Origin: Bacteroidota bacterium
GTDB taxonomy: Bacteria > Bacteroidota > Rhodothermia > Rhodothermales > Rubricoccaceae
DNA: 22,741 nt
NCBI GenBank assembly: GCA_022564455.1
Contig: JADFLK010000001.1
Coordinates: 1-22,741 of the forward strand
Direction: 5' to 3'
Shown here piece by piece: positions 1-6,492 of the stretch. The notes under the pieces are model-generated. The model saw nothing but the letters and a program-made list of their open reading frames with translations, was not told the origin of the DNA and did no database searches. The stretch's first letter is position 1, and every line of letters starts with the position of its first letter. The position numbers were made by a program, and so were the translations under genes.

Positions 1-210
1 GCCGAAGCCAGGAGCTTGCTCCCCGCCTTCCGCACCCTCGCCGACCTTCACCTCCGTTTGCAGATGCATGCCGCCTAAGTGGGCGAGACTCCCACCGACT
101 GGATGGACCCCGGCACGCTTCACAAGAGCCAGCAGAACCTTCTCAAGGACACCCTCAAAACAGTTCACAGAGTACAGCAGTCGCTGGCGAGCAGGTATGT
201 GGAGGGGTAG
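1..210 (+). pseudogene. C-terminal end of a DUF294-type nucleotidyltransferase protein, with in-frame stop
   Basis: Frame 1 stays in one frame from the window edge to a TAG at 208-210, apart from a TAA at 76-78. Reading through that stop, the peptide runs from a helix with ADLHLRLQ to GETPTDWMDPGTLHKSQQN and then KDTLKTVHRVQQSLASRY. This matches the end of the DUF294 C-terminal domain (putative nucleotidyltransferase substrate-binding), which usually follows CBS or cyclic-nucleotide domains in GlnD-like signalling proteins. The family is expected to continue where the stop falls, so the last 43 residues would be lost. A single C-to-T change (CAA to TAA) would explain it. It could be a real nonsense mutation or a base error near a contig end. 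The upstream part lies outside the window. The gene converges on the hicB-like gene with an 8-base gap. Family call is by motif recognition only. Confidence 0.6.
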
Positions 211-218
211 GGTGCGGG

Positions 219-475
219 TTATGCTGTGCTGGCAACCTCAACGTACTCTACGTGTGCACTCGGTTCAGGTATTGTCTCTCCGCCCTCGCGCATTCCATCT
301 ACTTGAAAGGCGATAGCTTCTCGAATGAGTTGCGTACCTCTGCCTTGCTTTCGCCAACGGCAACGCAGCCGGGTAGGTCCGGGACGTAGGCTCCGAAACT
401 CGTTGCGGCCCGCTCAATGACAACGGCGTACTGCATGGCTACTTCAATCTGGTGTTTGGCAGTCACCTGGTTCAT
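219..475 (-). pseudogene. HicB-like antitoxin, frameshifted
   Basis: From the ATG at 475 the product begins MNQVTAKHQ and continues MQYAVVIERAATSFGAYVPD, then LPGCVAVGESKAEVRN, the classic HicB partial RNase H-like fold (HicB_lk_antitox). After VRN the frame breaks and ends at TAG 299-301, giving 58 residues. The expected continuation, REAIAFQVDGMREGGETIPE followed by PSAHVEYVEV, is present in the next frame down to TAA 219-221. Adding one C in the run near 328-331 would read N-L-I-R-E-A, the family consensus, so a one-base deletion is the simplest reading. HicB normally neutralises the HicA mRNA interferase, and no HicA is visible here. The start codon overlaps the stop of the upstream gene as ATGA, implying translational coupling. 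There is no C-terminal DNA-binding domain. The lesion may be genuine decay or a sequencing error. Confidence 0.72.
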
Positions 476-774
476 TCGGTGAGAACGAGAGTTTGCTCTG
501 TGACGGTTATCTGAATGTTAATCTTCTCAGGTGGGCGCGAAAGGATGCAGCCGGCACCGTGGTTGGATTGAGCTTCTATCAAGAAGTGAACCCCCGCCCA
601 GCCTCTCGCATGTGCCTCGATAGCGAACCACTCTCGGACTTTCTTAGCGATTCGTTGTGCGGTGTCTCCAGAGTCTTGGCAATAAAGCCCGATGACACGC
701 TCCGCGAGGCAAATGATAGCTGGTTCCGCTGGCTTGTAATCTCTTGGTTCGGGGAATTTGAGATTGCGTGCCAT
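472..774 (-). CDS. hypothetical protein coupled to the hicB-like gene
   Basis: This gene encodes 100 residues starting MARNLKFPEPRDYKPAEPA. I chose the ATG at 774 because the longer frame begins with a TTG at 870 and its first 32 residues look non-coding. The middle (DTAQRIAKKVREWFAIEAHA) is probably helical and the end is strand-like. There is no signal peptide or membrane segment. It has neither the HicA double-stranded-RNA-binding fold signature nor the usual G-x-H HicA residues. Its stop overlaps the HicB start (ATGA), the arrangement expected for a toxin followed by its antitoxin, so it is the natural candidate partner of the HicB-like protein. That role is inference from position alone. 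I do not recognise the family. The next gene upstream, the XRE antitoxin, ends 125 bases away on the same strand. Confidence 0.55.
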   Translation of the reverse strand: MARNLKFPEPRDYKPAEPAIICLAERVIGLYCQDSGDTAQRIAKKVREWFAIEAHARGWAGVHFLIEAQSNHGAGCILSRPPEKINIQITVTEQTLVLTE

Positions 775-899
775 AGATGTATTGCTTTGGTATTCATCGT
801 TTGTACAACTGTGAACTTGCTGTGCCTTGCAAAGGTACATCCTTCGCTTCGTGAAGTCGAGCACGATCAACGGTCAGCTTCCCGGTGCAGGACCCAGAG

Positions 900-1187
900 C
901 TATGCCGCTTTCTGCTTGACCTCTACCCCTACCTCCATCCCAGCACGCGCCAGCATCATAATCAGCTTGTCAATGCTGAAACGGGCTAAATCGCCGTTCA
1001 TCAAATTGCTGATGCGGGGTTGCGTTTCGCCAAAGAAAGCGGCGGCCTTCTCCTGCGTCCAACCCTTATCGAGAATGTGCTTTCTAAGGTCGAGCATCAG
1101 GTCAGCCCGCACCTTCAGGTTCGCCGCCTCCTCTGCGTCGAAGCCTAGATCTTCAAATATGTTGTCCTTAGCTCGTGTGATGGCCAT
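900..1187 (-). CDS. XRE-family (HTH_37-like) antitoxin
   Basis: This gene encodes 95 residues. A helix-turn-helix of the Cro/CI type lies at about residues 35-75, with recognisable segments GWTQEKAAAFFGETQPRISN and then LMNGDLARFSIDKL. The N-terminal part (FEDLGFDAEEAANLKVRADL) is typical of antitoxins paired with Gp49/HigB-type toxins. Such proteins bind and neutralise the toxin and repress their own promoter. The gene starts three bases after the toxin stop, so the two form one toxin-first operon as in higBA. The ATG at 1187 is the only sensible start. The length is normal for the family and nothing is broken. Exact subfamily naming (HigA versus other XRE antitoxins) cannot be settled by eye. 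Confidence 0.85.
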   Translation of the reverse strand: MAITRAKDNIFEDLGFDAEEAANLKVRADLMLDLRKHILDKGWTQEKAAAFFGETQPRISNLMNGDLARFSIDKLIMMLARAGMEVGVEVKQKAA

Positions 1188-1190
1188 GAC

Positions 1191-1535
1191 TTAGTTCCTC
1201 GGTTGCCCTTGTCTGTGATGAAGCATCTGCTTGTAGCGCTGCTGTCCGAGCTTGATGTCCTGTTTCGAGGTCTTTTGCGTTTTCTTTTGGAAGGCGTGCA
1301 AGACGTAAACGACTTCCTTGAACCTGGCCACGTAGAAAATGCGGTAGGCATCGTCCGTGCGAACGCGGATTTCAAAAACTCCTCTTCCGACGGCAGGCAT
1401 GGGTTTGAAGTCTGCTGGTGATTCACCGCGTTGGACGGCGCGAAGCTGGACGCCTGCCTTTTGACGGGCCTTCTTGGGAAAGGCGCGTAGGTCGTGCCTC
1501 GCCGATCCTATCCAGAAGGCGGGCTTATCGGGCAT
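1191..1535 (-). CDS. RelE/HigB-superfamily toxin, phage Gp49-like
   Basis: This gene encodes 114 residues. The order of segments is FWIGSARHDLRAFPKKARQK, FKPMPAVGRGVFEIRVRTDD, AYRIFYVARFKEVVYVLHAF and QKKTQKTSKQDI. This is the Gp49-like (formerly DUF891) branch of the RelE/ParE toxin superfamily. Most members are ribosome-dependent or free mRNA endonucleases. The conserved K-x-[ML], Y-R and AFQKK features are all present, so the toxin looks intact. It lies immediately upstream of the XRE antitoxin with a three-base gap, and transcription probably starts in the 61-base gap before 1535. The region is less GC-rich than the genes that follow, which suits a horizontally acquired addiction module. 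Target specificity is not predictable from the sequence. Confidence 0.87.
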   Translation of the reverse strand: MPDKPAFWIGSARHDLRAFPKKARQKAGVQLRAVQRGESPADFKPMPAVGRGVFEIRVRTDDAYRIFYVARFKEVVYVLHAFQKKTQKTSKQDIKLGQQRYKQMLHHRQGQPRN

Positions 1536-1538
1536 GAC

Positions 1539-1546
1539 GTATATAC
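1539..1546. promoter_or_regulatory. palindrome GTATATAC before the toxin start
   Basis: A perfect 8-base palindrome sits three bases upstream of the toxin ATG, within an AT-rich stretch (about 1538-1560). Toxin-antitoxin operons are normally repressed by the antitoxin at such sites, so it is a possible operator or core promoter. Short palindromes are common and this is only a candidate. Confidence 0.25.
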
Positions 1547-1596
1547 CTTATCTGGCATAGTAGGTTCCGCCAGGAAGGGAGACAGGTACCTCCTGC

Positions 1597-3540
1597 CTAC
1601 CCAAACAGCGTCCAGAACAGCCCAAAACGCACGCGATGGGCCGGGAGGGGATAGACCGGTACGATGAACGCGCCATCGTACGTGCGGGTGGCGAGCACGT
1701 TTTCGTAGAGGAGGAACAGCGTGGCCCTTCGTTGCAATCGGGCCTCTACAACGATGTCGAGCACGCCGCTTGTCGGGACATCGGGCGAAGTTGACGCGGG
1801 AAGGGCAAACAGCGCGGCAGCAGGGATGAACGTGCGGCTCCGAAATGCGCTCCACGCGCGGCCCCGCATTGCCAGATCGAGGTCGAGGTTGTTGCCGAAC
1901 AACCCCACTGCTCGGATGCCGAAGCGTCCGTTTGCCCAGACACTCGGGAGGGCATCGGCTTCGCGGCGGTGGAGGCTGGAATCGTCGGGGTTGAGCACGG
2001 CGATTGCTGTGGCCGAGGTGCGGACGTAAAAGCCTCGTTGTGCGTCGCCACGCCACGCAATAGTGAGCGAGCCGCCTGCCCGCTGGAGATTTGCGGCAAG
2101 ATCCACGAAGGCCGCCTCTCCAATCCCGTCATCGACCAACGCTCGGGGATTTGTGGTCAGATTTGCGAAGCCCCGAAGTTGCACATCGACTGAACCCATT
2201 TCTTGGGCAAACCCGGCATCGCCGAATGTGGTTCGCTCTGATGTTGCCGCTGCTAACCCTGAAATTCGACCGGCGTATCCGGTCATCTCGACTCGGCCTG
2301 GAACGTGCCCTGCAAAGCCCAGTCCCACGAATGCACCAGAATGCTCAACGCGGAAGCTTCCCGACGGAAACACGTCCCCGCCTACAGAATGAACGCCCGC
2401 CTCTGCGTTCAGCTTCCATCCCGAAACGGAGAGCAAGTCGGCCAACGTAGCATGGAGTTGGGTTCGGGCCTCGATGCCCGCAAACGGATTCATTTGTCCG
2501 CCTGCTTCATCATCCCACCACCCATCCATCTCCAACGAAATGTGGTGACCATTGGACCGCAAGGGTAGGGTAAGATGGCCTCCGAAGCGGTTTCCTCTAA
2601 CCAGCGATGTGTCGAGGCTCGTAAGCGTGTAGCGCTCGTGCTGGCGCGTCCAGAACGCCGTTGCCATCAAAGGCTCGCTTCCGAGGGATACGCGGATGGT
2701 GAGAGCGAGGTCGTTGCGGACGGTCTCCCGCTCAGCTAGAGGATCGAGGACCGTCGCTGTTGACGGATTGTAGGCCGCTGGAAAATCTGCCAAGACGCCC
2801 GCCCTCGCCCCAATTGTATGCTTGGCGTGGAACTCCGTCAACGTGGCCGCGAAGCCCGGGCGCGAGAGCGAGATCCGCCCGAGCGCCTGCCAGGCCCTCA
2901 ACGAACCACTCGTAAAAAGCCCGTCCGACTGCGTGCCGGAGACGTGTCCCATCATACTGAGCCGCCCGCTTGCACCGCCCAACAACCCAGGAGGAGTGCG
3001 CGTCTGGGCATGTGAAACTGAAACGTATTGCAGGCCTTCCTGGCCTGTTTCGAACTTCAGTTCGGTGATGGGGGTGCTCCCCGAAAACGGCCGCACGAAG
3101 GCATTAAGAGCTCCAGGTCGCCCGAATCGTGTGTCCTCTAGCCGAAACCGCCCCAGGACTGCCGCCGGAAGCAGCTCCGTCTGCGGCCGCTCGGTGAAGA
3201 GATCGGTGAAGGGGATGCCGTCGAGAGCGAGCAAAGCGCGCTGTGGTGACCGTCCGTTGAGGCTGAGGCCATCCGCCCAACCGGTGTCACCGAAATCGTA
3301 GAGGAAGGCGCTCGGAATCAGTCCGAGCAAAGCAAGTCCATCCGCTTCCGGCGTTTTCACGGGCTCCACGCCGAACGCTCGCCCGGTCTCCATTCCAAAC
3401 GGACTGACGAGGGAATCGCTGCGAACCTGCCGGGTAGCCCGAGTCGAGTCTTGGGGCGAGTCCTGGGCTTGAGCGGGAAGCCACACCGCTAACATCAGCA
3501 GAACCGCAAGCGCCTTTCCGTATGACGGTTGCCTTTTCAT
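1597..3540 (-). CDS. outer-membrane beta-barrel protein with TonB-receptor-like plug
   Basis: Starting at ATG 3540 the product is 647 residues. The N-terminus MKRQPSYGKALAVLLMLAVW ends LPAQAQ before acidic residues, a good signal peptide cleaved near residue 26. A plug-like segment follows (about residues 50-150: DGLALLGLIPSAFLYDFGDT, then LSLNGRSPQRALLALDGIPF), then alternating strand segments to the aromatic end FGLFWTLFG, typical of an outer-membrane barrel. It is shorter than most TonB-dependent receptors. I see no TonB box or carboxypeptidase-like domain, so active transport is uncertain and the substrate is unknown. The frame extends 29 codons upstream, but that part overlaps the deoxynucleoside kinase gene and precedes a clear signal peptide, so 3540 is preferred. 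It lies 10 bases after the kinase gene, with its start codon inside a hairpin. Confidence 0.72.
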   Translation of the reverse strand: MKRQPSYGKALAVLLMLAVWLPAQAQDSPQDSTRATRQVRSDSLVSPFGMETGRAFGVEPVKTPEADGLALLGLIPSAFLYDFGDTGWADGLSLNGRSPQRALLALDGIPFTDLFTERPQTELLPAAVLGRFRLEDTRFGRPGALNAFVRPFSGSTPITELKFETGQEGLQYVSVSHAQTRTPPGLLGGASGRLSMMGHVSGTQSDGLFTSGSLRAWQALGRISLSRPGFAATLTEFHAKHTIGARAGVLADFPAAYNPSTATVLDPLAERETVRNDLALTIRVSLGSEPLMATAFWTRQHERYTLTSLDTSLVRGNRFGGHLTLPLRSNGHHISLEMDGWWDDEAGGQMNPFAGIEARTQLHATLADLLSVSGWKLNAEAGVHSVGGDVFPSGSFRVEHSGAFVGLGFAGHVPGRVEMTGYAGRISGLAAATSERTTFGDAGFAQEMGSVDVQLRGFANLTTNPRALVDDGIGEAAFVDLAANLQRAGGSLTIAWRGDAQRGFYVRTSATAIAVLNPDDSSLHRREADALPSVWANGRFGIRAVGLFGNNLDLDLAMRGRAWSAFRSRTFIPAAALFALPASTSPDVPTSGVLDIVVEARLQRRATLFLLYENVLATRTYDGAFIVPVYPLPAHRVRFGLFWTLFG

Positions 3541-3560
3541 CCGCTCCCGCTTAGCGGATG
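3538..3560 (-). promoter_or_regulatory. hairpin over the kinase stop and barrel-gene start
   Basis: CATCCGCT at 3538-3545 and AGCGGATG at 3553-3560 are perfect 8-base inverted arms around a 7-base loop. On the minus-strand mRNA one arm carries the last kinase codons and the other contains the ATG of the next gene. The purine-rich GGGAG just before that ATG lies mostly in the loop. The structure could restrict or couple initiation of the downstream gene. The base pairing is seen directly; the function is inference. Confidence 0.4.
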
Positions 3561-4228
3561 ACTGGAAAGAGCCCAAACAGCGTGCTCTCGACGCGGCTGA
3601 CGATCTCGAACCGGTCTTCGGGTTCATTCACGAAATCGAGATGGTCGGTTTCTACGATGAGTTTCGGGTGCGTGTACCGGTCAATCCAGTCTTCGTAGAG
3701 TTCGTTGAGGCGCTCCAGGTAGTCGATGCGGATGCCCGTTTCGAAGTCACGGCCGCGCGTCTGGATTTGTCGGACGAGCGTGGGCACCGAGGCCCGAAGG
3801 TAGACGAGCAGATCCGGCGGCTTGAGGTAGCTAGTCATCACCCCGAACAGATCGACGTAGTTCTCGTAGTCGCGTCGGCCCATCAACTTCATCTCGTGGA
3901 GGTTGCGCGCGAAGATCTCCACGTCCTCGTAGATCGAGCGGTCCTGAACCACCGAATGGGGCTCCTCTTCGATGGCCCGTTGGTGCTTGAAGCGGCTCGA
4001 AAGGAAGAACACCTGCAGGTTGAACGACCACCGCTTCATGTCCTCGTAAAAGTCGGCGAGATAGGGGTTATCGTCCACGCGCTCGTAGAACGACTCCCAG
4101 CCGAAGTACTCGGCCAGAACGCCTGTCAGCGAGCTTTTCCCTGAGCCGATGTTTCCCGCGATGGCCACGTAGGTCTTCGGGCGGCCTTCGTCGGTGGCGG
4201 GTGGCTGGATGTCGAGCGTGGGCTGCAT
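3551..4228 (-). CDS. deoxynucleoside kinase (deoxyadenosine/deoxyguanosine kinase family)
   Basis: From ATG 4228 the product is 225 residues, the usual size. It shows the P-loop GNIGSGKSS at 25-33, the substrate-site region YERVDDNPYL at 48-57, the DRS motif in QDRSIYED at 96-102, and the arginine-rich LID segment TRGRDFE near 157-163. These define the cytosolic deoxynucleoside kinase family, which phosphorylates deoxynucleosides with a nucleoside triphosphate to feed dNTP salvage. Purine specificity (dAK/dGK) is typical of this short bacterial group but cannot be proved here. A longer frame to 4336 exists; its extra 36 residues (many Gly, Pro and Cys) look non-coding and precede the normal start of the family. 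The gene follows phosphofructokinase on the same strand after 117 bases and precedes the barrel protein by 10 bases. Confidence 0.9.
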   Translation of the reverse strand: MQPTLDIQPPATDEGRPKTYVAIAGNIGSGKSSLTGVLAEYFGWESFYERVDDNPYLADFYEDMKRWSFNLQVFFLSSRFKHQRAIEEEPHSVVQDRSIYEDVEIFARNLHEMKLMGRRDYENYVDLFGVMTSYLKPPDLLVYLRASVPTLVRQIQTRGRDFETGIRIDYLERLNELYEDWIDRYTHPKLIVETDHLDFVNEPEDRFEIVSRVESTLFGLFPVIR

Positions 4229-4240
4229 GGGGGAAGGCGG

Positions 4241-4255
4241 TTGGCCTGAGGCCAA
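4241..4255. promoter_or_regulatory. 15-base palindrome in the kinase leader
   Basis: TTGGCCT and AGGCCAA flank a single central G, 12 bases upstream of the kinase ATG at 4228. As DNA it looks like a dimeric repressor site. As RNA it would form a short stem with a tight loop. It would be coding only if the long, unlikely kinase start at 4336 were used. Confidence 0.3.
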
Positions 4256-4345
4256 GATAGGTACATGGGGGCAGGTCATGCCGCCACCCGACCCGGCTCC
4301 GACACAGGCACATTGTTCTCCATCCGGACGCGGCATTCCGTGTCC

Positions 4346-5434
4346 CTACCGGTCTTCGGCAGAAATATCCCTCACCCCAAACGACGTCCCCACACTCAGC
4401 GCCGCCCGGACGTGTGGGCCATTCGGGGTGACGTTACGGACTTTACCGGCCACATCGGCGAGAGGGATTTCGGCCATCCGGCCGTCATGAAGGGCCACCA
4501 TGACACCGGAACGTCCCTCCTCCACGATGCAGGCTGCCTGCGATCCGAAGTGTGTTGAAAGAACGCGGTCGAACGGTGTCGGTGTGCCGCCACGCTGTAC
4601 GTGGCCGAGAATGGTCGTACGCACCTCGCTTTCGAGCCGCTGCTCAAGCAGGTGGGCCAGCACGTTGCCTGCGCCGCCGAGACGGATGGGGTCGGGGGAA
4701 TCCGCCACCACCATCTTGATGGCCATCTCTCCGCCCTCCGGTTTGGCTCCTTCGGCGATGGCGACAATCGTGAACCGCTGCCCGCCTTGTCCGCGTTTGC
4801 GGCAGACTTCCGCGACCACGTCGATATCGTAGGGGAATTCGGGGAGGAGGATGACATCCGAGCCTGAGGCGATGCCTGCGTGCAACGCGATCCACCCCGC
4901 GTAGCGGCCCATTGTTTCGAGGATCATCACGCGGTGGTGGCTCTGCGCCGTGCTGTGCAGCCGGTCGATGGCCTCCGTGGCCACGGTCACCGCCGTATCG
5001 AATCCGAAGGTCCGGTCGGTGCCCACAATGTCGTTGTCGATGGTTTTGGGCACGCCGACCAGCGCAAGCCCCTTCTCTTGCAAGCCGTGAGCAATGGTCA
5101 TCGTACCGTCCCCGCCGATGACCACGATCGCGTCGAGCCCCATATCCCGATAGCGCTGTACAACCTCGTCCGAGACATCGGCGCCATCACGCGCGAAGTA
5201 GCGGAACGGGTTCGCTTTGTTCGACGTGCCGAGGATCGTTCCGCCGCGCGTGAGGATACCCGACACGGCCCGGTAGTCGAGTTGCCGATATCGCCCCTCA
5301 ATCAGCCCGAGGAACCCATCTTCAAACCCAACAACTTCTGCACCGCAGCGAAGGAGCAGACTCTTGGTAACGGCGCGAATCACCGCGTTGAGGCCGGGGC
5401 AGTCGCCGCCGCCGGTGAGGAGACCTACGCGCAT
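4346..5434 (-). CDS. pfkA: ATP-dependent 6-phosphofructokinase
   Basis: From ATG 5434 the product is 362 residues. Motifs in order are LLTGGGDCPGLNAVIR at 5-20, the phosphoryl-donor loop VVIGGDGTM at 104-112, the catalytic PKTIDNDIVGTD at 129-140, the fructose-6-phosphate segment ETMGRYAGW at 173-181, and HVQRGGTPTPFDR at 278-290. It catalyses the committed phosphorylation of fructose-6-phosphate in glycolysis. Gly110 at the position of E. coli Gly104 favours ATP over pyrophosphate, while Lys130 (E. coli Gly124) places it in the Lys-containing 'group III' branch shared with some PPi-dependent enzymes. ATP use is therefore the likely but not certain donor. The frame runs on to 5638, but the additional 68 residues translate low-complexity heptad DNA and are not believed. 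It is divergent from the lipoprotein gene. Confidence 0.93.
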   Translation of the reverse strand: MRVGLLTGGGDCPGLNAVIRAVTKSLLLRCGAEVVGFEDGFLGLIEGRYRQLDYRAVSGILTRGGTILGTSNKANPFRYFARDGADVSDEVVQRYRDMGLDAIVVIGGDGTMTIAHGLQEKGLALVGVPKTIDNDIVGTDRTFGFDTAVTVATEAIDRLHSTAQSHHRVMILETMGRYAGWIALHAGIASGSDVILLPEFPYDIDVVAEVCRKRGQGGQRFTIVAIAEGAKPEGGEMAIKMVVADSPDPIRLGGAGNVLAHLLEQRLESEVRTTILGHVQRGGTPTPFDRVLSTHFGSQAACIVEEGRSGVMVALHDGRMAEIPLADVAGKVRNVTPNGPHVRAALSVGTSFGVRDISAEDR

Positions 5435-5435
5435 C

Positions 5436-5470
5436 GTTTCGATTTGGGATTTCGGATTTGGGGTTTCGAC
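5436..5470. repeat. heptad repeat, unit TTTsGRn, abutting the pfkA start
   Basis: Five consecutive 7-base units begin at 5436, 5443, 5450, 5457 and 5464, for example TTTGGGA and TTTCGGA. The array starts one base from the pfkA ATG and is therefore its 5' leader. The same theme recurs inverted at 5605-5654. Confidence 0.75.
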
Positions 5471-5497
5471 GGACGGCGGAAATCTAATCGCGGCTAC

Positions 5498-5539
5498 GTT
5501 AGTTGGTTCTTGGTGGTTAGTTGTTATTTGTTGATGGTT
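5498..5539. repeat. heptad repeat, units ending TT
   Basis: Six consecutive 7-base units run from 5498 to 5539, each ending in TT (for example GTTAGTT, GGTGGTT, AGTTGTT). The theme differs from its neighbours. It lies mid-way in the pfkA/lipoprotein divergent gap. A second G/C-containing theme with CCG spaced 7, 10 and 7 bases follows at 5548-5575. Confidence 0.65.
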
Positions 5540-5604
5540 GCCGCCCTCCGTTCTCCGTCGTTCTCCGTCATCCGTCTCTACCTTACCAATACGATGTCGG
5601 CCAG

Positions 5605-5654
5605 CCGAAATCCGAAATCGTAAATCCGAAAGCGACAAATCCCGAATCCGATAT
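5605..5654. repeat. heptad repeat, unit CCGAAAT, inverted copy of the pfkA-side array
   Basis: Units CCGAAAT at 5605 and 5612, CGTAAAT at 5619, CCGAAAG at 5626, an 8-base variant at 5633, then CCCGAAT at 5641 and CCGATAT at 5648. This is the reverse complement of the 5436-5470 theme, so the two arrays could pair. It ends seven bases before the lipoprotein start codon. Confidence 0.75.
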
Positions 5655-5661
5655 CAAGACC

Positions 5662-6492
5662 ATGCGCCTCGTCCCCCCCTTCCTCCTCGCCATCCTGCTC
5701 CTTGCCGGCTGCTTCCAGACGCACACGGTCATTTTCCTCAACGCTGACGGCAGTGGAACCATTGAGGAAACGGTCCTGTTGGCCTCCTACGCGGTGAATA
5801 TGATGGCCGCATTTGGTTCGGCGGACTCAACCCAAACGTTTGGCCTCATCGACGATGAGAAGCTGACGGCGCGGGCAGACAGCCTTGGCGAGGGCGTGAC
5901 CTTTGAAGGTGTGGAACCACTAACGGAGGGAGGCTACGAGGGCTACGTGGCCACGTATGCGTTTACAGATATCAACCAGATCCGCCTCAGGGATAACAGC
6001 GATGCGCTGCAACTCGGCGACGACAATGAGAAAAACGAGCAGGGGCGGGGTATGGATGGGATTGGCCTCGACAACGTGATATTTAGCTACGAACCAGGTG
6101 TCCTGGAAATCTACATACCCCGAGAGGACGGGCCTGAAACAGTCATCCACCCCGATTCCCTCGCAGCTGAAACGGAGAAAATCCGCCAACAGATGCAGGA
6201 GCAGGGCGGCTTGATGCGCGCGCTCCTTGGCGACGCACGTATGTCAGCATCCATTGTCTTCCCAGGGACCATCACCGAGACGAACGCTTCCTACGTGGAT
6301 AGCACTACCGTTACACTCGTCGATCTTCTCATTGGCCCCATGCTTGACCTCATGGATGAGAATCCGGAACTCGCCGCTCGCCTGCAACTTGCGCAATCGG
6401 AATCCCAGCGGCAGGCCCTCTTGGCTGAGATGGCCGAGTTAGGAGACTTCCGCTTCGAGGTGAACAATACTGTTGTGGTTCGTTTTGAGTGA
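5662..6492 (+). CDS. lipoprotein of unknown function
   Basis: From ATG 5662 the product is 276 residues. MRLVPPFLLAILLLAGC is a clear lipoprotein signal with the lipobox LLAGC and Cys17 as the lipidated residue. The mature part opens FQTHTVIFLNADGSGTIEET, a strand-turn pattern often seen in Bacteroidota-type lipoproteins. A second region with IVFPGTITETNASYVDSTTV resembles a repeated strand domain. The last third (LDLMDENPELAARLQLAQSE) is helical, followed by a strand end. I do not recognise a catalytic motif or family name. The longer frame from 5521 reads through heptad repeats and is rejected. The gene is divergent from pfkA, and its stop abuts the stop of the convergent gene at 6493 with no bases between. 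Cellular location is most likely the outer membrane, periplasmic face or surface. Confidence 0.75.
   Translation: MRLVPPFLLAILLLAGCFQTHTVIFLNADGSGTIEETVLLASYAVNMMAAFGSADSTQTFGLIDDEKLTARADSLGEGVTFEGVEPLTEGGYEGYVATYAFTDINQIRLRDNSDALQLGDDNEKNEQGRGMDGIGLDNVIFSYEPGVLEIYIPREDGPETVIHPDSLAAETEKIRQQMQEQGGLMRALLGDARMSASIVFPGTITETNASYVDSTTVTLVDLLIGPMLDLMDENPELAARLQLAQSESQRQALLAEMAELGDFRFEVNNTVVVRFE

Noticed and set aside
68..316. An 82-codon plus-strand frame
   Set aside because: It overlaps the DUF294 fragment in another frame and the hicB-like gene. Its Arg/Thr/Pro-rich product looks like a frame shadow.
472..774. HicA toxin partner for the hicB-like gene
   Set aside because: The protein lacks the HicA fold signature and catalytic His context, and is longer than typical HicA.
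493..1194. A 233-codon plus-strand frame over the toxin-antitoxin region
   Set aside because: It covers three better-supported minus-strand genes and has no coherent domain.
4346..5434. Pyrophosphate-dependent phosphofructokinase
   Set aside because: The donor-site residue after GGD is Gly110, which favours ATP. PPi-dependent enzymes usually have Asp there.
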